A stretch of DNA of 64,000 nucleotides from Adineta vaga (lineage: Eukaryota; Rotifera), in NCBI GenBank assembly GCA_021613535.1, contig CP075496.1:7316001-7380000 (forward strand). The letters run 5' to 3'. A model generated the notes under the pieces. It had not been told where the DNA came from. It did no database searches and saw only the letters and a program-made list of their open reading frames with translations. The position numbers and the translations under genes are program-made. Below are positions 50,230 through 64,000 of this stretch, in pieces; the stretch's first letter is position 1, and each line of letters begins with the position of its first letter.

Positions 50230-52167
50230 ATGAAATCTCAAGCAGTTCTTCGTCTATGTTCTTCAACAACTCGTTATAATCCATCCGTTTGTACTGGTGC
50301 TGCGAATTTATATCAAGTAAAAATGATTTAAATACATACGTTAGTTACCCGTATATTATTTATTTGACTCTTTTTTTCTTTCATAAAAGTCTCGACGATG
50401 GATTAGTTTACATGAATACCAAAGCAAAAAAATTCTTCATGAAAATAATCTCAATGTTCAACGTTTTCAAGTTGTGGAAAATCCACAAGAAGCTAAACGT
50501 GCAGGCGAAGAATTAAGTTTGTTAAAGCTATTGATGGTTGACTTTGTTTTGAAATAATACTATTTTCTTTCCAGTGAAAACAATCGCCAAGGAATTAGTT
50601 ATAAAAGCTCAAGTTTTAGCTGGCGGTCGTGGAAAAGGTACATTTGATAGTGGATTAAAAGGTGGTGTTCGACTTACTAAAGAGTAAGTTGAAGAATATT
50701 ATATTCCAAAAATAAATATTAGAAGAATTCGGTATTTTTTAGTCCAGTTGAATGCGGTAATTTAGTTAAACAAATGGTTAAACATCGTCTTGTAACCAAA
50801 CAAACACCACCAGAAGGTGTTGAAGTTCAAAAGGTTAGATTGATTATTCAAAAAAATATTACTACATTGTTTTATTTTGGTTTGTTTTAGGTTATGGTTG
50901 CTGAAGCCTTAGATATTGCTCGTGAAACATATTTAGCTATTTTACTCGATCGTGCCTATGGTGGTGCAGTTCTCATGGGTTCACCGATGGGCGGTGTTGA
51001 TATCGAAGAAGTTGCAGAAAAACATCCTGAACAAATATTTACTGTAAGACAAATTTGATCGATTTTCTAAAAGATGAATTTTGTTGAATATTTTTAGACA
51101 GCTATTGATCCCAAAACCGGTATGAATAAAGGACAAGCTTTAGATATGGCTAAAAAACTTGGATTCAAAGATAAATTAGCTGATGAAGTATGTTTATTGT
51201 ATAACTTTATTTCTTTTCATACTATCTTATTGAATAGGCTGCGGATCAAATTATGAAATTATACAAACTATTTTTAAAATATGATTGTACACAAATCGGT
51301 AAACATTGTTAACTATCGTATAGTTTCATTTGTAATGATTTTTCTTCTTGTAGAAATTAATCCATTTGGTGAAACACCAGATAAACGAGGTAATTCACGA
51401 TAAGAGAAAATTTTGAGATAGAAAATGGAACTTTCTCTTTCATTTAGTGATTAATTTTGATGCAAAATTGAGTTTCGATGATAATGCAAAATTTCGTCAA
51501 GCAAATGTCTTCGATATGGAAGATACAAGTGAAAGTGATCAACGTGAAGTTGAAGCAACACGAGCCGGCTTGAATTATATTGGTTTACAAGGAAATATTG
51601 GTTGTCTTGGTATGTAATAAACAGCAAATATTTCTTTAAAATTTATCATTTTCTTTTTGTATAGTCAATGGTGCTGGTCTAGCTATGGCAACTATGGATA
51701 TCATTAAATTACATGGTGGACAACCAGCTAATTTCCTTGATGTTGGAGGTAAATATAGCGATAACAATTATAATTCTATCCAATTTGTTACGATTATATT
51801 TTTTTTAATGTTAGGTGGTGTCAAAGAAGAACAAGTACTTGATGCTTTTAAAATTTTATTCAATGATAATCAAGTAAAATATCTTTCTTATCTAAATATG
51901 CAAATTTTAATTCGTAAAACCCTTTAGGTTAAAGCTGTTCTTGTCAATATCTTTGGTGGTATTGTTAATTGTGCTATCATTGCTAATGGAATTGAAAAAG
52001 CTTGTAAAAAACTTGGCTTAAAAATTCCTCTTGTCGTTCGTCTTCAAGGTACAAATATGGATGAAGCTCGTCGTATACTCAATCAAAGTTCATTTCCTAT
52101 CACAGCTGAAAATGACTTTGAAAAAGCAGCACAAAAAGTTGTTTCATTAGTGAAGAATAGCAAATAA
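50230..52167 (+). CDS. SUCLG2: Succinate-CoA ligase (GDP-forming) beta subunit, mitochondrial
   Basis: This TCA-cycle enzyme converts succinyl-CoA and NDP to succinate and NTP. The ATG at 50230 gives a basic Ser/Thr presequence, then [20 protein letters not shown] and the ATP-grasp part: [64 protein letters not shown], and [20 protein letters not shown]. The C-terminal domain has [56 protein letters not shown] and VVRLQGTN. About nine short introns interrupt it. [22 protein letters not shown] and [13 protein letters not shown] resemble the GTP-specific SUCLG2 rather than SUCLA2. It ends KNSK at 52167. The enzyme is certain; nucleotide specificity is inferred. Confidence 0.94.
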
Positions 52168-52547
52168 ATATGCCTTTCGAAAAGACTTGATTTTTTGTCT
52201 GGTAGATTATTATTTTCTTCTTTTTCTCCATCTTATATTCTTTATATAGATATGTTGTTGAGATACATTATATTACTATCTTTTCTTCTTTTGCTCCTTT
52301 ATATTTTCAACAACAACATGAAGTTTTTTTTTTAAAATAAAAACCTTTGAGCTGACCGTGGATTGAATCAACTGTGTTAACATATTTGAATATATCTTAT
52401 AATACTCTATTTTTGTATTAAGAAAACAAATCTTGCAATAGTTTTTCAAAAGAATTTTTGACTAAACTTCAATTCGTTTTACATCGTGATAAATAGAAAC
52501 ACAGACATACACGATGTTAAAACTTTCAATGAATTTGTTTTTGTTGT
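52168..52547. other. Convergent 3' regions SUCLG2 / DTWD2
   Basis: T-rich and A-rich 3'UTR-like DNA with an AATAAA signal near 52336. No coding exon is seen. Confidence 0.5.
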
Positions 52548-53294
52548 TTAATGTTGAAGTGTCATGAGCCATCTTTCATGTTTTTTACTATACGGTCGTC
52601 GGGTTTGACCATTTTCAATTAAACTTAATTTTGCTTCGTGCACAACAGCACCTAAACTTAATTGTAAATCCACCATACGTTTTAATGGTCGAACAATATC
52701 ATCGAATAATGTTGGTTTATCTCTTTCCGTGCAACGTAAAGCATAAGCAATCGTTTCTAATGTTGACGCTGTTTCTTTCGTCGGTTGTGTTCGAATAACA
52801 AATTCCGATTTTTGATCAATTTTAACATAACATGTCTTTAATTCTTGTAATTCACTATGACGATGATAGATACCCATTGCTTCATTCCACGTTCCATCAA
52901 GTGCTATGATTGTAAAATGATTCGTTTCTTGAATAATATCATCTAATAGAACAGCATTTGCATTAGGAAAAAGTAAATAAGTATTTGGATTTGAATAAAT
53001 ATCGGAAAAATGTTTTCGTGGAAATTGTCGAGCACGTACAACAGTTAATGATGATGGATCGAGACATTTTGAAAGTATTTGAACAGTACCTAACGGTCGT
53101 TTGATTTCATTTGGATGTTGAAAAATTACAACCGATGTATGATCGAGATGAATAGGTTCTGGTGGTAAATGAGAACAAAGACAAACTAATTCCGGTCGTT
53201 CACAACGAGTACATATTGATCGTTTGGGACCGTTCCATTCTTTTTCAGATAAATCATCATCTAATTCAGCAAGAAATGCTTCATTATCATTCAT
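52548..53294 (-). CDS. DTWD2: DTW-domain tRNA-uridine aminocarboxypropyltransferase (DTWD2)
   Basis: DTWD2 makes acp3U in the D-loop of tRNAs from S-adenosylmethionine. This intronless 248-residue frame has an N-terminal Cys cluster (CTRCERPELVCLC), VVIFQHPNEIKRPLGT, ARQFPRKHF, LLFPNANAVLLDD, and the DxTW motif in IIALDGTWNEAM, followed by VIRTQPTKETASTLETIAYA and a C-terminal YSKKHERWL. These are the ordered motifs of the TDD/DTW family. The ATG at 53294 abuts an intron-like acceptor (AATTTTTAG|ATG), and only 64 bp separate it from the ELP6 stop on the same strand, suggesting co-transcription. The enzyme family is certain; DTWD2 over DTWD1 is chosen from the N-terminal Cys block and overall fit. 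Confidence 0.93.
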   Translation of the reverse strand: MNDNEAFLAELDDDLSEKEWNGPKRSICTRCERPELVCLCSHLPPEPIHLDHTSVVIFQHPNEIKRPLGTVQILSKCLDPSSLTVVRARQFPRKHFSDIYSNPNTYLLFPNANAVLLDDIIQETNHFTIIALDGTWNEAMGIYHRHSELQELKTCYVKIDQKSEFVIRTQPTKETASTLETIAYALRCTERDKPTLFDDIVRPLKRMVDLQLSLGAVVHEAKLSLIENGQTRRPYSKKHERWLMTLQH

Positions 53295-53358
53295 CTAAAA
53301 ATTAACGAAAAGAAAAACAGATAAACGAAGGAAAAGAGATGACAAATAGTTTGTTTAG

Positions 53359-54148
53359 TTAAATAGCACTGGTAATTAGATTCAATGAACGATCTGTTAA
53401 ACGAAATAAACATTGACGAATGATTATGTTTGTCCAAAGACGTGACTGAGATGGACCTGTGTATGTTAACTAAAAGGTAATATATATATGATCGAGTTAA
53501 ATGAAGATTTTTCGTAGTCTTTTGTTTTTGTCTTACTTGTCCACTAATATCTTTTGTAGCACCAGTTGATAAACTTCGGACAAATAAATGTTTCTGATGT
53601 ATTCGTTTAAGCATATTTATAAGAAATGAAGAAAACTTTTCATCGTCATTTTCATCATCGGATATTGAAATTTGTGTAATGAATTGTGCATTAGGAAAAA
53701 TGTCTCGTAATTTTCTTTGCATCAATAATATTTGTTCGTCAGAATATTTCAATAAATGACGTAAGATTTGTAAATCTTCAATAAGAATGATTTCCGGTGA
53801 TGCAATAATTTGTTGTTTAATCATTGTACATAGATCATCGATAGTAAATGTTGATTTACCATTGAAATATTGATCCGATATGGACGAAAATAATGGAATA
53901 AACATCAACGGTAATGATGTTGACATGTCGGCTGTTTTTAATACATTACCCATTTTTCCTTGAACATGTTTAAGATGAGAGAATGGTGTTAATAAACTAA
54001 TATAAACACAATTTAATGAATTTTTCAATGCATAACTTAGAAAATGTTCTAATAAAAAGTTCGAATCAAAATCAAAACTTGTTATAAGAATAGAACCGTT
54101 TGATGATCGATTTGTATCATCAAGTAATGCATTCAATTCGTCGAACAT
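53359..54148 (-). CDS. ELP6: Elongator complex protein 6
   Basis: ELP6 is a RecA-like, non-catalytic subunit of the Elp456 ring of Elongator, which modifies wobble uridine in tRNA. The ATG at 54148 gives MFDELNALLDDTN, matching the vertebrate start, then ILITSFDFDSNFLLEHFLSY, NCVYISLLTPFSHLKHV, PEIILIEDLQIL, and LFVRSLSTGATKDISGQ, which parallels the ATGFCRDVHGQ block of human ELP6. An intron (about 53473-53536) separates the last exon, LTYTGPSQSRLW to LITSAI, ending at 53359. There is no Walker A motif, as expected for ELP6. Total length is about 240 residues. The short spacing to DTWD2 is notable because both act on tRNA uridines. Confidence 0.88.
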
Positions 54149-54513
54149 GATGAAGATGATGAAATGAATTTCAATAAATAATCACAAATTTTTTTTTCTC
54201 TTCTTTCTCTGTCAAATCGAAATAGCAAAAGAAGATTCAGATATGAATCGCTACTGTATATGTTATTGATCTAGAATATAGTGTTGATTGTAGCGATAAA
54301 ATTGATCTTGAGGAGGTTCTAAATCCATGTATAGGTTAGTTAAGTGAAACTTTTCTATCTACCTATATACAATGATTATTTTTCAATCAATTGAAAAGTA
54401 TTTATTTTATTCATAAAGATAATCATAAAAATACATGTATGTAGTTTAAAATAAAAATCGATCAAATAAAACGTTAAAAATCATGTCTTTCATTCATTAG
54501 TTCAAACATAAAT
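54149..54513. other. Non-coding spacer
   Basis: A+T-rich DNA between the ELP6 start and the stop of the EGF-like gene, both on the minus strand. No acceptor lies close to the ELP6 ATG, so ELP6 may have its own promoter here. Confidence 0.5.
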
Positions 54514-55249
54514 TTATTTGCCATAGCCATAGTATTGGGGACTATGATATAAATAAACGTAATTGTAAGGAGTATAACGTAGTTCACATCGTCGACCGCG
54601 ATAATTTTGTGGACATGAACAGTATGGTTGACCATATGTATTGGTACATCGACCGCCATTATAACACCTACAAAAGAAAATAAATGAATAAATTGTTCTA
54701 TTTATTTCTACATAAAGAAAATCTTCATATAACCTACCAGCTCATATCACATGATCTAACGCAATAAGAAGCACAATTTGAACCATATGTATTTGGTGGG
54801 CAAATACAAACAGCTTGAAGTGTAAGCTGATTAACAACACAAGTACCACCATTTGTACATGGATTGCTTACAAGACATGGATTATAAGGTAATGGATTAA
54901 TTGGACAATCCGGATTAGCAATAATGTTATTTGGACAAACGCATACATATTGTGAAGGATTTTGATTTGTTGCTATACATGTTGCACCAGCTGGACACGT
55001 AACTAGCCCACATTGATTTGGAATTACGGGTGGAAATAATGTTGTAGCTATGACATTGCCACATCCTGCTGCATTAGGTGCCAATGACATATTTGGACAA
55101 AGACAAGAAAAGACAACATCTGTTTGAACGCATGTATATGGTGCACAAGTAGCTATGGCAACAGCATTACAAACATTCTGAGCAACTGCAATAGATAATT
55201 GCATGTAAAAAGCAATCATAATAACAATCATATTATTCCACATCATCAT
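54514..55249 (-). CDS. Secreted EGF-like domain protein
   Basis: The ATG cluster at 55243-55249 starts a signal peptide (WNNMIVIMIAFYMQLSIAVA). The mature part is Cys-rich: two degenerate modules (CAPYTCVQTDVVFSCLCP and CGLVTCPAGATCIA), then a clear EGF domain, NPCTNGGTCVVNQLTLQAVC with CPPNTYGSNC, and after a short intron (about 54668-54737) another, WCYNGGRCTNTYGQPYCSCP with RGRRCE. The protein ends in a Tyr-rich tail (YTPYNYVYLYHSPQYYGYGK) at 54514. About 220 residues. EGF modules are common in extracellular matrix and adhesion proteins; I recognise no orthologue. A frame extending to 55258 would need a non-ATG start. Confidence 0.8.
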
Positions 55250-57741
55250 TGTCGCCAAAGGTCAATATGGCAATCGTATCCTTGAAAATATGCTCTTGAA
55301 ATTAGTAGATCGAAGGTTGCTTTTATAGACTTCATAACACAGAATGATTTCATAAATAAATATTTTGTTCGAAAACTTAATTCCAAATTCAACATGATTA
55401 TCAAAAGGTTTTGGATTCTGAAATAAAATTCAAAATTTTGACCGGAATCTTTCAAAGAGATGTTATTTGATATGTTTGCTTTTGTATTAAGATATGAGAA
55501 AGAAAAACAAGATAAATTTGATAGATATTTCTTTCTTTATTCATTTCTTAAATACAGAATAAATTGAGTTAATATATGAAATTTGATCCATAGATAATTT
55601 CGATGTACTATTTAGCTATTTGAAATAAGTCAAACACAAATAAATGTGTTCTATTCAAACATATCTTTATTAGTAAAACTAAATCCTGACATCAATCTTC
55701 TTAAGTAACTGATCATTTGAAAAGTAGAAGTTCCTAGTGTTGTCTTTTCTATCGAAATGTAAATACTTGTTTTTATCATAAATAAAAGGAAAAAAAACAA
55801 CAACCTAAATGTCAGGTTTGAACTTATATCATTTATCATTATAGTCATGATTGCGTTCCCACTGTCTTTTCGTATAATCAATATTATATCTAATGATGAT
55901 GTGTGCATATTTTGCTTCATGGTTGTCGATATGTAATGATTGTAAACAAAATATACCTTCATATCTGTACCTGTATACGAAAAAAAAAGTTACCCAAGTT
56001 ATTATTTGTTTATTCATTTTGATTGACACGAGCCCTTGATAGATATGATTTTATCTATAGGCTTAACAGATATTGAAAAAATGCATAGAATGGAACGTGA
56101 AAATTGATCTAATACAGTTATTATCCTTGATATTTCACATACGTTTTCATAAACAATTAACTCATTTGTATGAAAAGTCAGCGAGTATAATTTTGTTCTT
56201 TGTCAAGATTTTCATGGAAGATATCTTTTATCACAATGTACTTTTACCAGTCTTATATCACGTTTTATAGAGATAATATATGAAATATACGTGAGAACAA
56301 CAAATTCAAGGTTTCCGTCCTGAATAATAAATCGACGACAATGATTATATCTTATCGTACGTGATTGAAACTATAACACTCATGCAGACTATTATTTCAA
56401 GGAGACGAAGGTGTCAAGAATGAATAAATACAACATGTTTACTTCATTGCACATATCTTTGCAGATGAAATTACGTCAGATTCTAATGCTATGTTATCGC
56501 TCTTTATTTATTAACTTAAACTAAACAAAATCCTTACACTTATCTTTTTGTCTATTATCTTATTCATCACACACATAGGCATACACACACATGCTCACTC
56601 TCTTTTTTTTTCCTCTTAAGACACATCGAATGTCACACATATATCAAATAAGATCATAATAACTCGAATAGTCTACGTACAAAAAAAAAGAAAAGAAATA
56701 GGAGGAGAAGAATAGTAGATAGAGCACAAGAACAAAAGAATAATGACAAGATACAAACAAAAGACAAAGAAGAAAAAAATCACACGAACATAAAGAAAAA
56801 GACGAACAAGTAATCATCATAATAGAAAAGAACACCAAACATGGCCTTTGGTCATCATTGCGCACAAGAAAGGAAAGAAAAGAAAAGAAAAGAAAACGAC
56901 GAAGACATGTCTCTTAAATATCACTCATCTCTTCGAATTTCATCTCAGACACTCTTCGAAAATACAAGGATTTAAGACCGGTATAGATGAAAAACATGCG
57001 AAGAAGAGTCTATGTTCACAAATGATACGAATATGTTATGCTTCGCAAAATCAAGGAGATTACATACATGTACTTATATACATATGAAAAATATTCGTTG
57101 CCTGAACTTGCTCGATGGCTACATTTAATGAATCGAGCAAATAGAGAAAGAAAATCAACAAACAAAATGGCACGCGAACAGAGAGGCAAATATATATATA
57201 TATTTACAATGGAACAACAACGAAAAGTAACCAAAAAAAAAAGAAAAAAAACGCTTTAATAAACAAGAGACAGACTATAACAAAATTTTAGTCGGAGCAT
57301 ACATTAGAGATAGAAAAATAAACTAGAGACAGAAATAAGCTTAAATTTGAGACTTAACGGCTCGAATTCATATTATTGTTTATCTCATTTTCAAGTCTAC
57401 AATTCGACCTCTTTCTATGTATAACGTCTCGCGACTGACCCTGATGTTAACAAGAGAAAAAAGAAACAGAAAATCTGTACAACAAAGAAAAAAAGAAGAG
57501 AAAAAGAATACTGATGAAGGGAAGAACAAAGAAAGAAAAAAATCCATTATGTGTCAGATCGAAATCACTGGGTACGAAAAACGATCTATCCTATTCGCGT
57601 TTTTCTGATCTAAGGATTCATACGGGAAGAGAAAGAAAGCAAGAAAGAGGGAAAGGAAAAAAAAGGAAAAAAAAATGTATAAAAGTAAAACAAATAAACA
57701 AAAGAAAAAAACCAAGGACACTTTTTTTTTGCTTTGATATT
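55250..57741. other. Long non-coding stretch
   Basis: About 2.5 kb without a recognisable exon on either strand. The right part (56690-57720) is purine-rich on the plus strand (GAAA/AAAG runs, for example 56870-56895 and 57480-57720), which creates Lys/Arg-rich or Phe-rich chance frames. It should hold the MNK 3'UTR and the 5' region of the EGF-like gene. Confidence 0.5.
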
Positions 57742-62082
<4,341 letters not shown>

Positions 62083-64000
62083 CTTCGATAAAGAACAAAA
62101 AAATTAACAATAAAAATGCAACTAGTTTTTTCGTTTCATATTTATATGCTATCAACCTTGGTGAATGTATGAATGACACGTTGCACAAACGACATTTCAT
62201 CAGCTTGCTGAGAAGAGAAAAAAATGTATACACATCATTCCTTGAAACAATGTCAAAGAATAACAAAAAAAAGTGTAGGATATTGAGTTACAATTTCATG
62301 CATGAAACAAAATTGTGGTTTCTCGAAATATTTTGTCGTAACTGTTCTCATTTGATGAAAAAGAAAACAAAATATTGCATTAAATATCCTCATCATTTTC
62401 GACTCGGTGACGTTTTCTGTTTGTCTGCAGAGATGTTGACCGCCTACGTGCTTTTTTTTTTCTTGAGAAACAAATGTTTATCATCATCATTGTTGTTCTG
62501 AATGTCATGAAAAATCTATTTACAACCTTTACTCTGTCTTTCTGTTTAATTTTATCATCTACTACGAGAATTGCGTTGTTCTATTCAACTTTATTAACCC
62601 CTGGATGAATCACAGAGTTTATTTTGTATCATATTTTCATATACTTCAATATTTAATCAAATTGAATGACGTCTTTCTATCTCTAAAAACAACTAACAGC
62701 TATTTTTAATTCTCATCATTGCAATTAGAATGACGCATCATCATCATCGCTCTTTCCCATCGAATGATTGATTTCTCTATGGAAAAATAAAACGCAAAAT
62801 TGATTCATCAAATTTATAAATAACTTTGTCGGAATATGAACTCACATCGTCGGCGTTGCAATGATTTCTTAAACTTATTTTACTAAGAAACCATTGCCAT
62901 AGATATGCTTGCTTTTCAAGTGCTTCTTAATTATATTTAATAAATATAGCCTTCGCCATCTAGTTTTTTCTTTACTATAAACAAATATAGAAAGAAGAAA
63001 ATGTATATATTTAGTCATCTCCAGGCATTTAAAAGAAGAAAAAAAAGGAATCTCAATAATCTATTGTTTTGTTTATGCTAATGAAAAACCTTAGATAAGC
63101 GTTTTAGTCTAATCTATGGATTATGTAAATGATTCGCATTTTGTTTTATTTTTATGTCTTAACTACTTTGCATCATGTCACATACACACATGTATATATA
63201 GATATTTTGAAAATAGACCCAAGTATGCATCTTTAATGATAAAATTTGTTCGAAGTCAAACTTCTTCGTTACTCATACTTATTGATTTATGCAAAGTGAA
63301 TGTATGTACTAGGTCAATACATTTGATGGGCTTTTTATGCGATAAAATTTCTAGTTACTCTTTGAATATCTCGATATATATATATAAGGTTTGAATGAAC
63401 AAATATACTTGTAGAGAACGAATAGTATTTCATAGAAAAAATTCAAGTACAGAATATCATGATTAACAAAAGATTTCTCGAATAAGAATGAAAATCATTT
63501 GAATAGTGCTTCACACTTTATTATTATTCAACGTCCACATCGACATCATTGGTCGTACAATTGTAAGTAAAGAACGAGAAAGTTTTTGACGATCATAATA
63601 TGTTCGTCTTCGAAACATTCAAGAACGAAAGCATAAGAAAGAAAGAAAAAGAAGAAGAAACATAGTTGTAATAACACCAAAAGAAATCAGAGGTAAATGA
63701 CAATAATGAAAAAAAAAGAAGTAAAGTAAAGAGAATATGAAGATGATTAATGCTAAAATCGTCTACAAAACTAATCATTCTCTGACGACCAGTTTTGTGT
63801 TTGAGACGATAGTATCATTATAAAAAAGAAAAAGTAAGAGAGAAAGAGAAATAATAGCACAAAAGAGAATAAGAACAAAGTAGATAGCACCAACAGTAAA
63901 GAAAAGGACGAAAATCGTGAACAAGTTCACATGAATTGATTTGCTTTCTTTGATTTTTCTTTTCTTCTGCATCTAATTGATTTTCAAGAGAGAGAAAATA
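62083..64000. other. Upstream non-coding region
   Basis: About 1.9 kb upstream of the MNK first exon. A+T-rich with TATA runs (63370-63385) and AAAGA-type purine runs near 63625-63870. No exon, RNA gene or mobile element is recognised; it should include the MNK promoter. Confidence 0.5.

Noticed and set aside
63593-63972. Phe/Ser/Leu-rich minus-strand frames at the right edge
   Set aside because: They are complements of purine-rich low-complexity DNA; no homology or exon signals.

Overview
This window is animal nuclear DNA, very probably from a bdelloid rotifer (Adineta or Rotaria type). The evidence is strong A+T richness, introns mostly of 50-70 bp with clear GT..AG ends, about one gene per 3 kb, typical animal genes (Kv4/Shal channel, GSK3, MNK kinase, NCAPH, SMARCE1, B9D2) and a bacterial-type DNA ligase E. 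To my knowledge such a ligase is reported as a horizontally acquired, radiation-induced gene of bdelloids. I see no transposon, tRNA, rRNA or CRISPR array. All gene models were assembled by eye from open frames and splice signals; spans include introns.

Layout. 0-5 kb: TTC12 (-) and condensin subunit NCAPH (+) diverge from a 207-bp spacer. 4.7-9.5 kb: a secreted protein with four fasciclin domains and Gln-rich inserts (-). 11-18.3 kb: a DNMBP/Tuba-like RhoGEF (-) that appears as a DH-BAR-SH3-SH3 unit and a separate three-SH3 unit. 18.5-21.3 kb: TRAPPC2, COX7C and SMARCE1, all (-), closely spaced, each with a splice acceptor just upstream of its ATG. 21.3-24.7 kb: a large non-coding region in front of the Shal channel (+, 24.7-27.7 kb). 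28.2-29.7 kb: ligase E with a PAR-binding zinc finger (-). 30.1-35.2 kb: a phospholipid phosphatase (+) with three candidate first exons. 36-44 kb: an alpha-N-acetylgalactosaminidase-type GH27 enzyme, a zinc-finger protein, B9D2 and a MYORG-like GH31 protein, all (-). 44.9-46.7 kb: GSK3 (-). 48.1-52.2 kb: FAM221A (-) and SUCLG2 (+), divergent. 52.5-54.1 kb: DTWD2 and ELP6 (-), both tRNA-uridine modification factors, in tandem. 54.5-55.2 kb: a secreted EGF-like protein (-). 57.7-62.1 kb: MNK kinase (-) with a distant 45-nt first coding exon. The remaining ends are non-coding.

The most interesting signals are the ligase E-PBZ fusion, a SMARCE1 that has lost most of its HMG box, operon-like gene strings with acceptors next to the start codons (consistent with spliced-leader trans-splicing), and a fasciclin protein whose domains are interrupted at the same place by low-complexity inserts.
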